A stretch of 64,000 nt of DNA from Pseudanabaena sp. (GCA_003249035.1 QBMK01000012.1:41542-105541); one strand, 5' to 3'. Numbered from the stretch's first letter, positions 1 to 9,301 are shown. Translations and numbers: made by a program. The notes: a model not told the origin generated them from the letters alone.

Positions 1-197
1 AAGGGAAAGGCATAAGTACAGGCATTCATTATCCCATTCCACTTCACCTCCAACCAGCCTATGCTCATTTAGGCATCCCTAAAGGTAGCTTAGAAATTAC
101 CGAGAAGGTTGCTTCTCAAATTACTAGCCTTCCCATGTATGCTGAACTTACGGAGCAACAACTCAGTTTTATTGTGGAAACCATTAATTTTTTATGA
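1..197 (+). CDS. DegT/DnrJ/EryC1/StrS aminotransferase, C-terminal end (partial)
   Basis: Open from the window edge, reading frame starting at base 3; about 64 residues and a TGA are visible. The stretch HYPIPLHLQPAYAHLG followed by a tail reading AEKVASQ-like then LPMYAELT is typical of the C-terminus of PLP-dependent sugar aminotransferases of the DegT/StrS family, which make amino sugars for surface glycans. The catalytic lysine lies upstream of the window. Its stop overlaps the start of the next gene (ATGA), so the two are probably co-translated in the polysaccharide cluster that follows. The exact sugar substrate cannot be inferred. Confidence 0.8.
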   Translation, partial: GKGISTGIHYPIPLHLQPAYAHLGIPKGSLEITEKVASQITSLPMYAELTEQQLSFIVETINFL

Positions 198-1294
198 GAG
201 TCCTATTACTATGGCAATACTATGACAGATACCTCCACTATTTCTATCAGCGTTATCCTGATGTAGAATTACTGCCCTATGAGCAACATCAGAATAAGTT
301 GATTTCTGATAATTTTATTTGGACATTTGCCCTAATACTTAGGCTTAGAGAATCTGGATATGAGGTCGAGATAGCAATTGTAAATGATGAGAACTTACAA
401 AGAAAATGGGCAGTAGAAAAAGGTAAAGATTTTAATCGGGACTGGCAATTTAGCATACCCTATCAGCAGATTCAAAATTTTCACCCGGATATTATTTGGT
501 CTGGATGTCCATTCAATTATTACGGGAGATTCTTTCGAGAAATTAAACCATTTTGCAAACTACTTTTCACTTGGATATCCTGTCCTTGGTCAAATCAGCT
601 AGACTTTTCAGGGATCGATTGTGTTTTAACCTCTGATATTGCGCTTCAAGCAGCATTCGAAAAACTAGGCGTTAGTTCTCAAGTCCTCTTACCCGCCTTC
701 GAGCCACGCATACTAAAACAGTTAGAAAATCATAGTCTAATACGAGATATTCCGTTAAGTTTTGTCGGAGGACTTTCGTCAGGTCATAGGAGTCGAAAAG
801 AAATGTTAAATAAATTAGCCAAACTATACCAAATTCAGATCTGGGGATATAGATTTAAACAACCTGTAAGCGGATTACGATCGCTGCTAAATCGCATCAA
901 GGGAGAGATCGAAGACTATAGACTTGATACTCACCATAATGGTGAAGTTTGGGGGATGGAGATGTATCGAATACTGCAACGCTCATTTTTGACCATAGAT
1001 ATCGTAATTGATATGGATATTGGCATGGCAGGTAGTATGCGGATGTTTGAAGCTACAGGATTAGGAACCTTACTACTCACCTATGATGCACCTAATATGC
1101 CAGACTTATTTGCAAGCGATTGCGAAGTAGCTACTTACCGCACAGGTAATGAGTTGATCGACAAAATAAAATACTACTTAGAACATAAAGAAGAAGGAGA
1201 GAAGATTGCATCTGCTGGACAAAAACGAACATTAACTGAACACAACACCCTAAAACGTAGTAGAGAGTTAATGAATATCTTTGAATCTTTTTAA
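194..1294 (+). CDS. CgeB-like GT-B glycosyltransferase
   Basis: 366 residues, cytosolic, no signal peptide. The C-terminal half has the pattern of the glycosyl transferase group 1 / CgeB family: a GSMRMFEATGLGTLLLTYDA stretch near residues 275-295, followed by a DLFASDCEVATYRTGNEL-type segment and a helical tail ending in a His-Asn-Thr motif. Family members move a sugar from a nucleotide donor to a growing glycan; donor and acceptor are unknown. The ATG overlaps the upstream aminotransferase stop by 4 bp, implying an operon. The N-terminal 150 residues are less conserved and could bind the acceptor. The start is fixed by the overlap. Confidence 0.75.
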   Translation: MRVLLLWQYYDRYLHYFYQRYPDVELLPYEQHQNKLISDNFIWTFALILRLRESGYEVEIAIVNDENLQRKWAVEKGKDFNRDWQFSIPYQQIQNFHPDIIWSGCPFNYYGRFFREIKPFCKLLFTWISCPWSNQLDFSGIDCVLTSDIALQAAFEKLGVSSQVLLPAFEPRILKQLENHSLIRDIPLSFVGGLSSGHRSRKEMLNKLAKLYQIQIWGYRFKQPVSGLRSLLNRIKGEIEDYRLDTHHNGEVWGMEMYRILQRSFLTIDIVIDMDIGMAGSMRMFEATGLGTLLLTYDAPNMPDLFASDCEVATYRTGNELIDKIKYYLEHKEEGEKIASAGQKRTLTEHNTLKRSRELMNIFESF

Positions 1295-1352
1295 ACTAAA
1301 ATATTCACAATTCTGCAATCCAAGTTAACTATTCATTTTTTTTACAAATAAA

Positions 1353-2036
1353 ATGCCCACATCAAACTGGTTAAAGCAAGAGTTTCATTATGGTTATGAT
1401 AGCGGCAACATTTTGACTCCAATCCCGAATCTGACGAGGTGGCGAGAAGAGCGGCGAATTGGAGGTTCCTACCGTAATGTTTTTCTCAAAGCCATTAAAC
1501 CATATTTACAGGAAAATTCTAGAGTATTAGAACTAGGCGCAGGCTTAGGAGCTTGGTCAAGGACAATTCTTCAATATATACCTCAAGGAAGTCTGCATAC
1601 AATTGATTATCAAGATGTCTCTGAATGGTTAAAGCCAAATCAATATGAAGGAAGACTAATTTGTCATCAAGTAAATGATAATTCCGCTTCGTGTTTACCT
1701 GAGAATTATTTCGACTTCTTTTGGTCTATGGGTGTTTTATGTCACAACAATGTAGGAGATATTGAAGAAATACTTAAAAATATTTTATCAAAAATGAAGG
1801 TTGGTGGTTTTGCCGTCCATCAATATTCTGATTGGGAAAAACTAGAAAAGTATGGATGGAAGAGAGGTGGAGTCCCCTTGGAATTTAAGCAGAAACCAGA
1901 TGATGAAATTTGGTGGGTTAGAAATAATCAATCCACAATGTCTGCTCTAGCCGAGAGTTTGGGATGGGAAGTAATTTCTCCAGATTTAAACTTAGTTAAA
2001 AGAGATTCAATTATCGTACTCAAGAGAGGAGAATAA
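1353..2036 (+). CDS. Class I SAM-dependent methyltransferase
   Basis: 227 residues. Motif I of SAM methyltransferases is clear at residues 58-73 (VLELGAGLGAWSRTIL), followed by an acidic end of strand 2 (HTIDYQD) and a motif like FFWSMGVLCHNN at the motif IV position. Fold family is secure, substrate is not; position inside a glycosyltransferase cluster suggests methylation of a sugar or of a lipid-linked glycan. It sits 58 bp after the CgeB-like gene and 5 bp before the TylF-like gene, in the same direction. Confidence 0.75.
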   Translation: MPTSNWLKQEFHYGYDSGNILTPIPNLTRWREERRIGGSYRNVFLKAIKPYLQENSRVLELGAGLGAWSRTILQYIPQGSLHTIDYQDVSEWLKPNQYEGRLICHQVNDNSASCLPENYFDFFWSMGVLCHNNVGDIEEILKNILSKMKVGGFAVHQYSDWEKLEKYGWKRGGVPLEFKQKPDDEIWWVRNNQSTMSALAESLGWEVISPDLNLVKRDSIIVLKRGE

Positions 2037-2041
2037 ATAAG

Positions 2042-2806
2042 GTGAAAAGTGTAATCAAGAGATACCTTGAAAAGTTCAATATCATCAAGCCCCAGAGTAA
2101 TCCACAGACAAATATTGATAACTTTCCTGAAATCGATCTAGATGCCAGAAATATTATTTCTAAGGTTCAGAATTACACTATGACCAGTGTAGAAAGAAGA
2201 TTTGCTCTAATTAATACTATTCGATATATCTCAACTAATCAGATTGCGGGAGATATCGTAGAATGTGGTGTATGGAAAGGTGGAAGCATGATGGCAGTTG
2301 CCTATACTCTAATCCAAATGGAGGATTTAGGCAGAGATTTGCACTTATTTGATACATTTTCAGGCATGGCAGAGCCTAGTGAAAAAGATATATCTATTTC
2401 TGGTACTCTGGCTACTCATGAATTGAACAATACTAAGAAAGAAGACGAGAAGTCGGTTTGGTGCTATGCCGATTTGGAAACTGTGAGAACTGCGTTATAT
2501 TCTACAGATTATCCTAAAGAGAAGATTCATTTTATTCAAGGTAAAGTCGAAGATACGATTCCCGATCGCGCGCCCGATCAAATTGCACTTCTGCGGTTAG
2601 ATACGGATTGGTATGAATCTACTCGTCATGAGCTAGAGCATTTATTCCCTCGGATAGTTGAAGGAGGGGTAATTATCATAGATGACTATGGGCATTGGCA
2701 GGGAGCAAAGCAAGCAGTGGATGAATATATTCAGAAGTATAAAATTAGGATTCTCCTAAATAGAATTGATTACACAGGTAGAATTGCAATTGTTAACCAC
2801 TCCTAA
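2042..2806 (+). CDS. TylF/MycF-type macrocin O-methyltransferase family protein
   Basis: 254 residues, GTG start 5 bp after the preceding stop. It shows the TylF family hallmarks: GDIVECGVWKGGSMMA near residues 68-83 (SAM binding), LFDTFSGM near 100, and LLRLDTDWYEST followed by GGVIIIDDYGHWQGAKQAVD in the C-terminal part, whose aspartates bind the metal in characterised members. Members O-methylate sugar hydroxyls; in glycan clusters they modify surface sugars, so a role in capping or decorating the polysaccharide is likely. Its frame ends 8 bp before the next methyltransferase start. Confidence 0.85.
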   Translation: MKSVIKRYLEKFNIIKPQSNPQTNIDNFPEIDLDARNIISKVQNYTMTSVERRFALINTIRYISTNQIAGDIVECGVWKGGSMMAVAYTLIQMEDLGRDLHLFDTFSGMAEPSEKDISISGTLATHELNNTKKEDEKSVWCYADLETVRTALYSTDYPKEKIHFIQGKVEDTIPDRAPDQIALLRLDTDWYESTRHELEHLFPRIVEGGVIIIDDYGHWQGAKQAVDEYIQKYKIRILLNRIDYTGRIAIVNHS

Positions 2807-2813
2807 CCATACA

Positions 2814-3668
2814 ATGAATTTCCTCAATATTGGCTGTGGTTCTGTTTTTGATCAAGATTGGATTAACCTAGATGTTGATCCTTACTCAAAAGATGTAAAG
2901 ACTTGGGATGTTCGGAAAGGTTTACCATTTGCTGATAATTCTCTTGATGCTTGTTATAGCTCTCATGTAGTTGAGCATTTAACCTCAATTGAAGCACAAA
3001 AGTTGCTAGGTGAATGTTTTAGAGTTCTTAAACGGGGTGGGGTGATTCGGCTTGTAGTACCCGATTTAGAAGCGATCGCCCGTCTATACTTAAATACCTT
3101 AACCCAAATAGATATGAGAAAAAGTGAAGCAGAACTTAACTATGATTGGATGATGCTAGAGCTATACGATCAATATGATTGGATGATGCTAGAGCTATAC
3201 GATCAAACTGTACGCTCTTATAGTGGAGGCGAAATGGGAAAATATTTATTAGCAAAAAAGAATCAAGAATTTGTGCGATCGCGTATAGGGATGGAAGCAG
3301 AAAACTATTGGAATCCGATAGAAGCTCTTAAGCCTAAAATTATCAGCAAGCTCAGTTCTAAATTTTCTAATCAAGCTTTGCAAAAACTCCGAATATCTAT
3401 CTCCAGTTTTTTAGTTCGGATACTTAATGGTAAAGAAGTAGAAACAGCATTTAGAGAAGCAATTTTTCGGAACTCAGGTGAGATACATAAATGGATGTAC
3501 GATCGCTTCTCATTGTCGAGATTGTTAGAAGAATGCGGATTTGTGAATATTAAAATATGTCAAGCTCACGAAAGCAGTATTACTGATTTTAATAGCTATA
3601 GCTTAGATATAATCGATGGTAAGGTACGGAAACCAGACTCACTTTTTATAGAAGCTCTTAAGCCATGA
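2814..3668 (+). CDS. Class I SAM-dependent methyltransferase with internal 11-residue duplication
   Basis: 284 residues from the ATG at 2814; longer in-frame starts inside tylF are less likely because they overlap that gene. N-terminal FLNIGCGSVFDQDWINLDVD is motif I, followed by LPFADNSLDACYSSHVVEHL, the motif IV of the Methyltransf_11 type, and a GGVIRLVVPDLE strand. Around residues 110-131 the sequence YDWMMLELYDQ occurs twice in tandem, encoded by a perfect 33-bp repeat. The stop overlaps the next start by 4 bp. Substrate unknown, probably glycan-related. Confidence 0.75.
   Translation: MNFLNIGCGSVFDQDWINLDVDPYSKDVKTWDVRKGLPFADNSLDACYSSHVVEHLTSIEAQKLLGECFRVLKRGGVIRLVVPDLEAIARLYLNTLTQIDMRKSEAELNYDWMMLELYDQYDWMMLELYDQTVRSYSGGEMGKYLLAKKNQEFVRSRIGMEAENYWNPIEALKPKIISKLSSKFSNQALQKLRISISSFLVRILNGKEVETAFREAIFRNSGEIHKWMYDRFSLSRLLEECGFVNIKICQAHESSITDFNSYSLDIIDGKVRKPDSLFIEALKP
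3141..3206 (+). repeat. 33-bp perfect tandem duplication inside a methyltransferase gene
   Basis: Bases 3141-3173 and 3174-3206 are identical. The duplication is in frame and adds 11 residues (YDWMMLELYDQ). Perfect identity, including third codon positions, points to a recent slippage or unequal exchange event. Confidence 0.95.
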
Positions 3669-4095
3669 CAAAAACTTTGTATGAACTAGACTTTGGACTT
3701 TGGGCTGAGCAGATGGCAGATCTGATTGCGGCAGGACGTTTTGCGGAATTGGATATCGAAAATTTAGTCGAAGAGGTACGGGACTTGTCTAAACGGGAGC
3801 GAGATCGCCTATTGAGTAGCCTACGGTTGATTGTGCATCATTTGTTAAAGTGGGACTATCAACCACAGCGCAGATCAAGGAGTTGCCAAATCACAATCCA
3901 ACGGGAACGATTGAATATTAAAAAATATTTGGTAGATAGTCCAAGTCTCAAGCGTTATTTAACGGATGAATATATATATATCAAGTTTATGAAACTGGTC
4001 GTTTAGATGCGATCGGAGAGACAGACTTGGAAATGCCGATCAAATGCCCCTTCATGATTGGGGATGTGTTGGAACGAGATATTAGCTTAAATTAG
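3665..4095 (+). pseudogene. DUF29 family protein, frameshifted in a TA run
   Basis: The first 100 codons encode a typical DUF29 start (LYELDFGLWAEQMADLI, then LDIENLVEEVRDLSKRERD and the HHLLKWDYQP block). DUF29 proteins are cyanobacterial and of unknown function. The frame runs into TAG at 4004, just after a run of TA dinucleotides at about 3970-3981. Reading on after the run in the frame two bases further gives YQVYETGRLDAIGETDL then CPFMIGDVLE, the normal DUF29 C-terminus, ending in TAG at 4093-4095. One extra TA unit explains this exactly. The ATG overlaps the previous stop by 4 bp. Confidence 0.8.
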
Positions 4096-4097
4096 CC

Positions 4098-5399
4098 ATG
4101 AAAGTTTTGTTGTGCAGTAGCTTTGACATTGGTGGTGGCGCGGCGCGTTCAGCTTATCGATTGCACCAAGGTTTTCAGAGCTTACAAGACTTGCATGTTG
4201 AAAGTCAAATATTAGTGCAAACTAAACTAAGTGATGACTTTAGAGTGCTTTCAGGAAGGAATAAATTATCAAATGGAATACCTAAACTCAGGCTAACTCT
4301 AGATCAATTACCTTTGTATTCATACCCAAAACGGGACCGCACTATATTTTCTCCGCAATGGTTGCCTAACTCCCTAGATTCCCTAATAAGGGAAGCTGCG
4401 CCCGAAATAATTAACTTACATTGGATTTGCCATGGATTTATACCAATTAAGACTCTTCGCCAATTTAAACAGCCTCTAGTCTGGACTTTGCATGATATGT
4501 GGGCTTTTACGGGGGGGTGTCACTATAGCTATGACTGCGATCGGTATCAACACTCCTGCGGCATTTGTCCACAACTTCATAGCCATCGAGAATATGACCT
4601 ATCGCGTCAAATTTGGCAACAAAAGTCTAAATATTGGCAAAATCTTGATTTGCGGATCGTTACTCCTAGCAATTGGTTAGCTAAATGTGCAGCATCTAGC
4701 ACTCTATTTAAAGACTTAGAGATCAAAGTAATTCCCAATGGATTAGATATAGAAATCTATAAGCCGATTAATCGTCAGTTAGCAAGGCAAATTTTGAACT
4801 TGCCACTAAACTCGAAACTAATTCTATTTGGGGCGATAGATGCGACTGGCGATCGCCGCAAGGGATTACATTTGCTCCAGCCTGCCCTCCAAAAACTACA
4901 GAGATCGCTTGATATTACAGAAATCCCCACAGAAATATTAATTATGGGAGCCTCTCGTCCTAAATCACCGCTAGACTTTGGACTAGCCACCCATTATCTC
5001 GGCAAACTCAATGATGATGTTACCCTTGCTTTGGTTTACAGTGCTGTCGATGTATTCGTTGCCCCATCATTGCAAGACAACCTTGCGAATACTGTCCTTG
5101 AGGCGATTGCCTGTGGATTGCCTGTGGTTGCTTTTGATATAGGAGGGATGTCTGACATGATTACCCATCAACAGAATGGCTATTTGGCAAAACCCTTTGA
5201 TACGGATGAGTTTGCTCACGGGATTAGCTGGATTTTGGAAGATGGCGCTCTCCGCCAATACTTATCGAATCATGCAAGGGAAAAAGCTGAGAGAGAATTT
5301 TCTCAAGAATTGCAAGCAAAGCGTTATGCGCAACTATTTGAAGAAATTATTGCTAGTCATAAGACTTTATCGACAATAAGTGGAGACCTCTCCACATAA
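4098..5399 (+). CDS. GT-B glycosyltransferase, family 4-like
   Basis: 433 residues, intracellular. N-terminal SSFDIGGGAARSAYRLHQGF is the conserved start of the WcaC-like group; the middle has LVWTLHDMWAFTGGCHYSYDC with several cysteines; the C-terminal half has the GT4 signature VAPSLQDNLANTVLEAIACG followed by LPVVAFDIGGMSD near residues 325-360. GT4 enzymes transfer a sugar with retention from a nucleotide sugar to a lipid-linked or protein-linked acceptor. It starts 2 bp after the DUF29 pseudogene. The donor cannot be read from sequence. Confidence 0.85.
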   Translation: MKVLLCSSFDIGGGAARSAYRLHQGFQSLQDLHVESQILVQTKLSDDFRVLSGRNKLSNGIPKLRLTLDQLPLYSYPKRDRTIFSPQWLPNSLDSLIREAAPEIINLHWICHGFIPIKTLRQFKQPLVWTLHDMWAFTGGCHYSYDCDRYQHSCGICPQLHSHREYDLSRQIWQQKSKYWQNLDLRIVTPSNWLAKCAASSTLFKDLEIKVIPNGLDIEIYKPINRQLARQILNLPLNSKLILFGAIDATGDRRKGLHLLQPALQKLQRSLDITEIPTEILIMGASRPKSPLDFGLATHYLGKLNDDVTLALVYSAVDVFVAPSLQDNLANTVLEAIACGLPVVAFDIGGMSDMITHQQNGYLAKPFDTDEFAHGISWILEDGALRQYLSNHAREKAEREFSQELQAKRYAQLFEEIIASHKTLSTISGDLST

Positions 5400-5454
5400 A
5401 GCATTGATGTCATTTTAGCCGTTCTATATCCGATAAAGTTTATACTCTAAACTA

Positions 5455-5688
5455 ATGAATAAGTCAGCAGATATTATTATTCCAGTTCATCTGGAGCAAA
5501 ATCCTCCATCTGCTTATTTCTTTGAACGTCGAAATGCGGATGAGTTAGCTGAATTGCTGGCAAAGGCTATTGCCAGCCTAGAGCCAGGTCCTCATAATCA
5601 ATCAGAAGATTTAGCAAGACAGGAAAATCAAGAAAGAGTTATAACTTATGGCCGAGGATTCTTAGAAACGATCAATAGTATTAAGTGA
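5455..5688 (+). pseudogene. Probable remnant of a glycosyltransferase (C-terminal piece)
   Basis: A 77-residue frame. Its second half, YFFERRNADELAELLAKAIA followed by LEPGP and a tail ending in YGRGFLETI, resembles the C-terminal helix region of GT-B glycosyltransferases, but the nucleotide-sugar binding region and the N-terminal domain are missing. Spacing and direction fit the cluster. I read it as what remains of a gene that lost its 5' part; a short real protein is possible but would lack any catalytic motif. Confidence 0.5.
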
Positions 5689-5707
5689 AAAATGACGGGA
5701 AATATAT

Positions 5708-6451
5708 ATGAAATCAATAATAAAGTCTATTAAACATATCATCAAAAATCTTCTCCACTATATAAAAGAGAAGCTCAGAAGTGAAGGCTTTAAAATAGAT
5801 AACTATTCATTAGAAGCCGCTTTATCAAGATCTAAATGGCGAAATACCGATATTAGAACAGTGATTGATGTTGGAGCATCTGATGGCAGATGGTCTTTAG
5901 TAGCTAAAAAATACTTCCCCCAAGCATTTTACTTTTTAATTGAAGCAAGGCAAGAACATGAAACTGCGCTTCGACAAGTAAAATTCAATTATCAAAATCT
6001 AGATTATTTGATTTCTGCTGCGGGTGACAAAGTTGGGCAATGTTACTTTGATGCTTCCGATCTATTTGGAGGGCTAGCTTCCCATAATCCGTTCGATCAA
6101 AATTGTATTACTGTGCCAATCACGACTATTGATATCGAAGTTCAAGCACGAACATTAGTCCCACCTTTTTTAATTAAGTTAGATACACATGGCTTTGAAG
6201 TGCCAATCCTAGAAGGGGCAATCCAGACGTTAAAGCATTCAGAGCTAGTAATTATTGAAGCCTACAACTTTCAACTCACAAATGATAGTCTGAAGTTTTA
6301 TGAGTTGTGTGCATATATGGAGACACAAGGATTTAGATGTGTTGATTTTTCTGAGCCTGTGCATAGACAAAAAGACAAGGCTTTTTGGCAAGTTGATCTA
6401 TTCTTTATTCCTACCAATAATATTGTTTTTGATTCAAATAGTTATCAATAA
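5708..6451 (+). CDS. FkbM family methyltransferase
   Basis: 247 residues. TVIDVGASDGRWSLVAKKYF (residues about 51-70) is the FkbM motif I; PFLIKLDTHGFEVPILEGA and the following SELVIIEAYNF are the family's C-terminal signature. FkbM enzymes are SAM-dependent O-methyltransferases that often act on sugars in glycan clusters. The first 30 residues are basic and could form an amphipathic helix. The gene ends 26 bp before the next glycosyltransferase start. Confidence 0.85.
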   Translation: MKSIIKSIKHIIKNLLHYIKEKLRSEGFKIDNYSLEAALSRSKWRNTDIRTVIDVGASDGRWSLVAKKYFPQAFYFLIEARQEHETALRQVKFNYQNLDYLISAAGDKVGQCYFDASDLFGGLASHNPFDQNCITVPITTIDIEVQARTLVPPFLIKLDTHGFEVPILEGAIQTLKHSELVIIEAYNFQLTNDSLKFYELCAYMETQGFRCVDFSEPVHRQKDKAFWQVDLFFIPTNNIVFDSNSYQ

Positions 6452-6476
6452 TTTTTTTCTCTTGCACAAAAAAACT

Positions 6477-7325
6477 ATGAAAAAAATATCGATTATTACG
6501 CCATGTTTTAATTCAGAAAAATATATCGAGGAAACGGTTGAATCAATTCTTAAGCAAACTGCTCTATTATCACAAAGAGCAGAGTTAGAATACATTATCT
6601 GTGATGGTAATTCATCAGATCGAACGTTATCAATTGTTGAGTCTGCAATTCAAGTTGTAGAATCTAATTATATAAAACATATCAACATAAAACTGATCTC
6701 AGAAAGTGATTCAGGTATGTATTCGGCTTTAGCAAAAGGGCTAAAATTAGTCACTGGTGACATTATTGCTTACTTAAATGCGGGAGATTATTATCATAAA
6801 TGTGCATTTGATGTCGTTTTAGATATTTTTGAAACCAAAGATGTAAATTGGCTGACTGGATATAAAGTTGCCTATAATCAACAATCACATTTTGTCGGGG
6901 CTGTATTGCCTTACAAATATCGCAAACGCTTTTTTGATTGTGGTTTCTATATCAAGCAGCTTCCATGCGTGCAGCAAGAATCAACTTTTTGGAATTCTAA
7001 ATTAAATGCTGTACTTGATTATGAGGCTTTGGCTAAATTTAAGTATGCTGGTGATTACTATCTATGGTCACAATTTGCAAAAGCCGAAAACCTATATATT
7101 ATTGAAGCTTACTTGGGTGGATTTAAACATCAAGCAGGACAAATATCAGAGGATTTAGAATCATACTATGCAGAGGTTAAAAATATATGTTCAACTCCAA
7201 GAATTGATGATTGGATATTAGCGTATATAGATAAATTGATTTGGCATACTTCTAGTAGGATAAAAAAAGTTTGCAATCCACAGAACTTATTTCGCTTTAA
7301 TCACAAGCTACAAATGTGGATGTAA
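6477..7325 (+). CDS. GT2 family glycosyltransferase (GT-A fold)
   Basis: 282 residues from the ATG at 6477; earlier in-frame starts overlap the FkbM gene and precede the conserved N-terminus. KKISIITPCFNSEKYIEETV, then YIICDGNSSDRT and SDSGMYSALAKGLKLVTGDI with YLNAGDYY (the DXD-like position replaced by N-A-G-D) mark the family of WcaA-like inverting transferases that often carries NAGD. It probably adds a hexose to the surface glycan. Same direction as its neighbours, 67 bp before the next GT2 gene. Confidence 0.85.
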   Translation: MKKISIITPCFNSEKYIEETVESILKQTALLSQRAELEYIICDGNSSDRTLSIVESAIQVVESNYIKHINIKLISESDSGMYSALAKGLKLVTGDIIAYLNAGDYYHKCAFDVVLDIFETKDVNWLTGYKVAYNQQSHFVGAVLPYKYRKRFFDCGFYIKQLPCVQQESTFWNSKLNAVLDYEALAKFKYAGDYYLWSQFAKAENLYIIEAYLGGFKHQAGQISEDLESYYAEVKNICSTPRIDDWILAYIDKLIWHTSSRIKKVCNPQNLFRFNHKLQMWM

Positions 7326-7392
7326 TCAAATCTTGCTTCTGGACAAATTTTTGTATAGATAGCCCCAAATCTGCACAATCTAAAGATTAAAG

Positions 7393-8289
7393 ATGAGCAA
7401 TAAAAGTATCTGTATTATTATCCCAGTTCATAATCGTAAATCGTTAACTTTAGCTTGTCTCGAAAATTTAAAAACTAACGGCGATTTACAGAAGTATCAA
7501 GTAATCCTTGTTGATGATGGCTCTAGCGATCGCACTGCCGAAGAAGTTACAGAAAACTATCCTGAAGTTAAGATTCTTAAGGGTGATGGAAATTTGTGGT
7601 GGACAGGCGCGATCGCATTAGGGATGAAATACGCCTATGAACATGGTGCAGAGTACTTGATTTGGCTAAACGATGACTGCCAACTTAGCGATCGTACAAT
7701 TGAGAACTTAGTGGATTTTGCATCTGAACATCAAAATGCGATCATTGGCTGTCAAGGTGTAGAGAAGGAGAATCCTGACACAATTGTATTTGGTGGCAAA
7801 CTCAAGACTTGGAGGGGATATAGATTTATTCAGCCTTCTGTGAATACTGTTGCTAGTTGTGATTTGTTAAGTGGAAATATTGTTTGCATTCCGCGCTCTG
7901 TAGTCGATCAAATCGGCTATCCTGATTCAAGCTTTACGCCCCATTATGGAGGTGATGCGCTTTATTTGATCCTTGCCAAAAAAGCAGGATTTTCAATTTA
8001 TGTAGATACGAGAAGTATGGTGTATAGCCTACATGGAGAATCAAAACTTTATCCGCAGAAATGGTTGTTAGGGGCAGGCAAACCCTTAGATATTCTTAAA
8101 TTAGTATTTGTGCCGCAATCAGGACTAAGTTGGCGAGTGTGGCTAAAGCTAAATTGGGAAGCCTATGGAGTTTGGGGGATGGTAATGTTTTTTAAGAAAT
8201 ATTTATCAATTCTATTTATTACAGGTTTAAGATTTTTACCACTCAAACTCAGGTGCAAATTATTTGGTAGAGGAAATCATCATGAGTAA
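7393..8289 (+). CDS. GT2 family glycosyltransferase
   Basis: 298 residues. CIIIPVHNRKSLTLACLENL, VILVDDGSSDRT, GDGNLWWTGAIALGMKYA and IWLNDDCQL (metal-binding acidic pair) give a GT-A inverting transferase of the rhamnosyl/galactosyl transferase type with the characteristic N-L-W-W-T-G. The C-terminal 60 residues (LLGAGKPLDILKLVFV and WRVWLKLNWEAYG, then a hydrophobic stretch) probably touch the membrane. It overlaps the following gene by 8 bp. Confidence 0.85.
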   Translation: MSNKSICIIIPVHNRKSLTLACLENLKTNGDLQKYQVILVDDGSSDRTAEEVTENYPEVKILKGDGNLWWTGAIALGMKYAYEHGAEYLIWLNDDCQLSDRTIENLVDFASEHQNAIIGCQGVEKENPDTIVFGGKLKTWRGYRFIQPSVNTVASCDLLSGNIVCIPRSVVDQIGYPDSSFTPHYGGDALYLILAKKAGFSIYVDTRSMVYSLHGESKLYPQKWLLGAGKPLDILKLVFVPQSGLSWRVWLKLNWEAYGVWGMVMFFKKYLSILFITGLRFLPLKLRCKLFGRGNHHE

Positions 8290-9196
8290 TATTAGTGTGA
8301 TTATTACTTGCTATCGCGAAGGCAATTTAATCTTCGAGGCCGTCAACAGTATCTTGGCTCAAACATTACTTCCTTTAGAGATTTTGTTGGTCAATGATGC
8401 CTCTAGCGATCGCTGCACAATTGAAGTCTGTCAAGAACTAGAGCAAAATCCCCTTGTTCGAGTGATTTGGCGTGCTACTAATGGAGGCCCTTCAGTTGCC
8501 AGAGATGCTGGATTTCTAGAAGCTCATGGTGAGATTTTAGTGCCATTAGATGCTGATGACATATTACCGAATAATGCATTATTTCTGATTTGGGAAACTT
8601 TTCAAAAATATCCTGATGCTGGTTTCGTTTATGGTAATTACTTGAGACAAAAGCAAGCTAATTCCATTAGCGAGATTATTAATCCACAGGATATTTCGCT
8701 GCAATCTATGCTCAAAGCTAAGAATTTCTCGCTCAGCTCAAACTGGAGATTAATTGGGACAACTCCGCTTAGGCGATCGCTATGGCAAGCTATTGGCGGT
8801 TATGATCCAAATTTTGGTGAAGAAGATTTACATGATGTCGAGTTTTGGATACGTGCGATCGCATCAGGATGTAATTATCAATATATTCCCGAGGTTATCT
8901 ATATTTGGCGTAAATACTTAGGGAGCAATAGTCGGAAAGTTACACCATTGTCGTGGTATCGTATCGCCCAAAAGTATTTATTGATTTATCAAGATTTAGG
9001 ATTAGCATACCGCGCTTATGAACTATTACTTTTAGGTAGTAAATGGCTAAACGATCAAAAAGAAATTCAACATTATTCGCAAGAAATTAAGCGTTGTATC
9101 TGTCAGGGAAAATTCCAAATTTCCACATTGATCGCATTAGGAATTCCGACAGCTGTTCTGCAATCTTTATCTATGCGATTGAGCCAAAGACGATAG
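8282..9196 (+). CDS. GT2 family glycosyltransferase
   Basis: 304 residues from the ATG at 8282, chosen because AGAGGAAA stands just upstream and the GT2 fold begins at SVIITCYREGNLIFEAVNSI. Further motifs are LLVNDASSDRCT, NGGPSVARDAGFLEAHGEIL and VPLDADD (metal site), then EEDLHDVEFWIRA near the catalytic base position. It is the last gene of the plus-strand glycan cluster; after it comes a repeat element and an unrelated gene. Sugar specificity is unknown. Confidence 0.85.
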   Translation: MSNISVIITCYREGNLIFEAVNSILAQTLLPLEILLVNDASSDRCTIEVCQELEQNPLVRVIWRATNGGPSVARDAGFLEAHGEILVPLDADDILPNNALFLIWETFQKYPDAGFVYGNYLRQKQANSISEIINPQDISLQSMLKAKNFSLSSNWRLIGTTPLRRSLWQAIGGYDPNFGEEDLHDVEFWIRAIASGCNYQYIPEVIYIWRKYLGSNSRKVTPLSWYRIAQKYLLIYQDLGLAYRAYELLLLGSKWLNDQKEIQHYSQEIKRCICQGKFQISTLIALGIPTAVLQSLSMRLSQRR

Positions 9197-9301
9197 ACAA
9201 GTTACTCATAGGAAATGCCAAACGATCGCTTTTTGCTTGCGACTCCCTCAACTGAGCATCAGCCAACTCAGCACAATTCTTGTAAAGGAAAGCGAGTAGT
9301 G

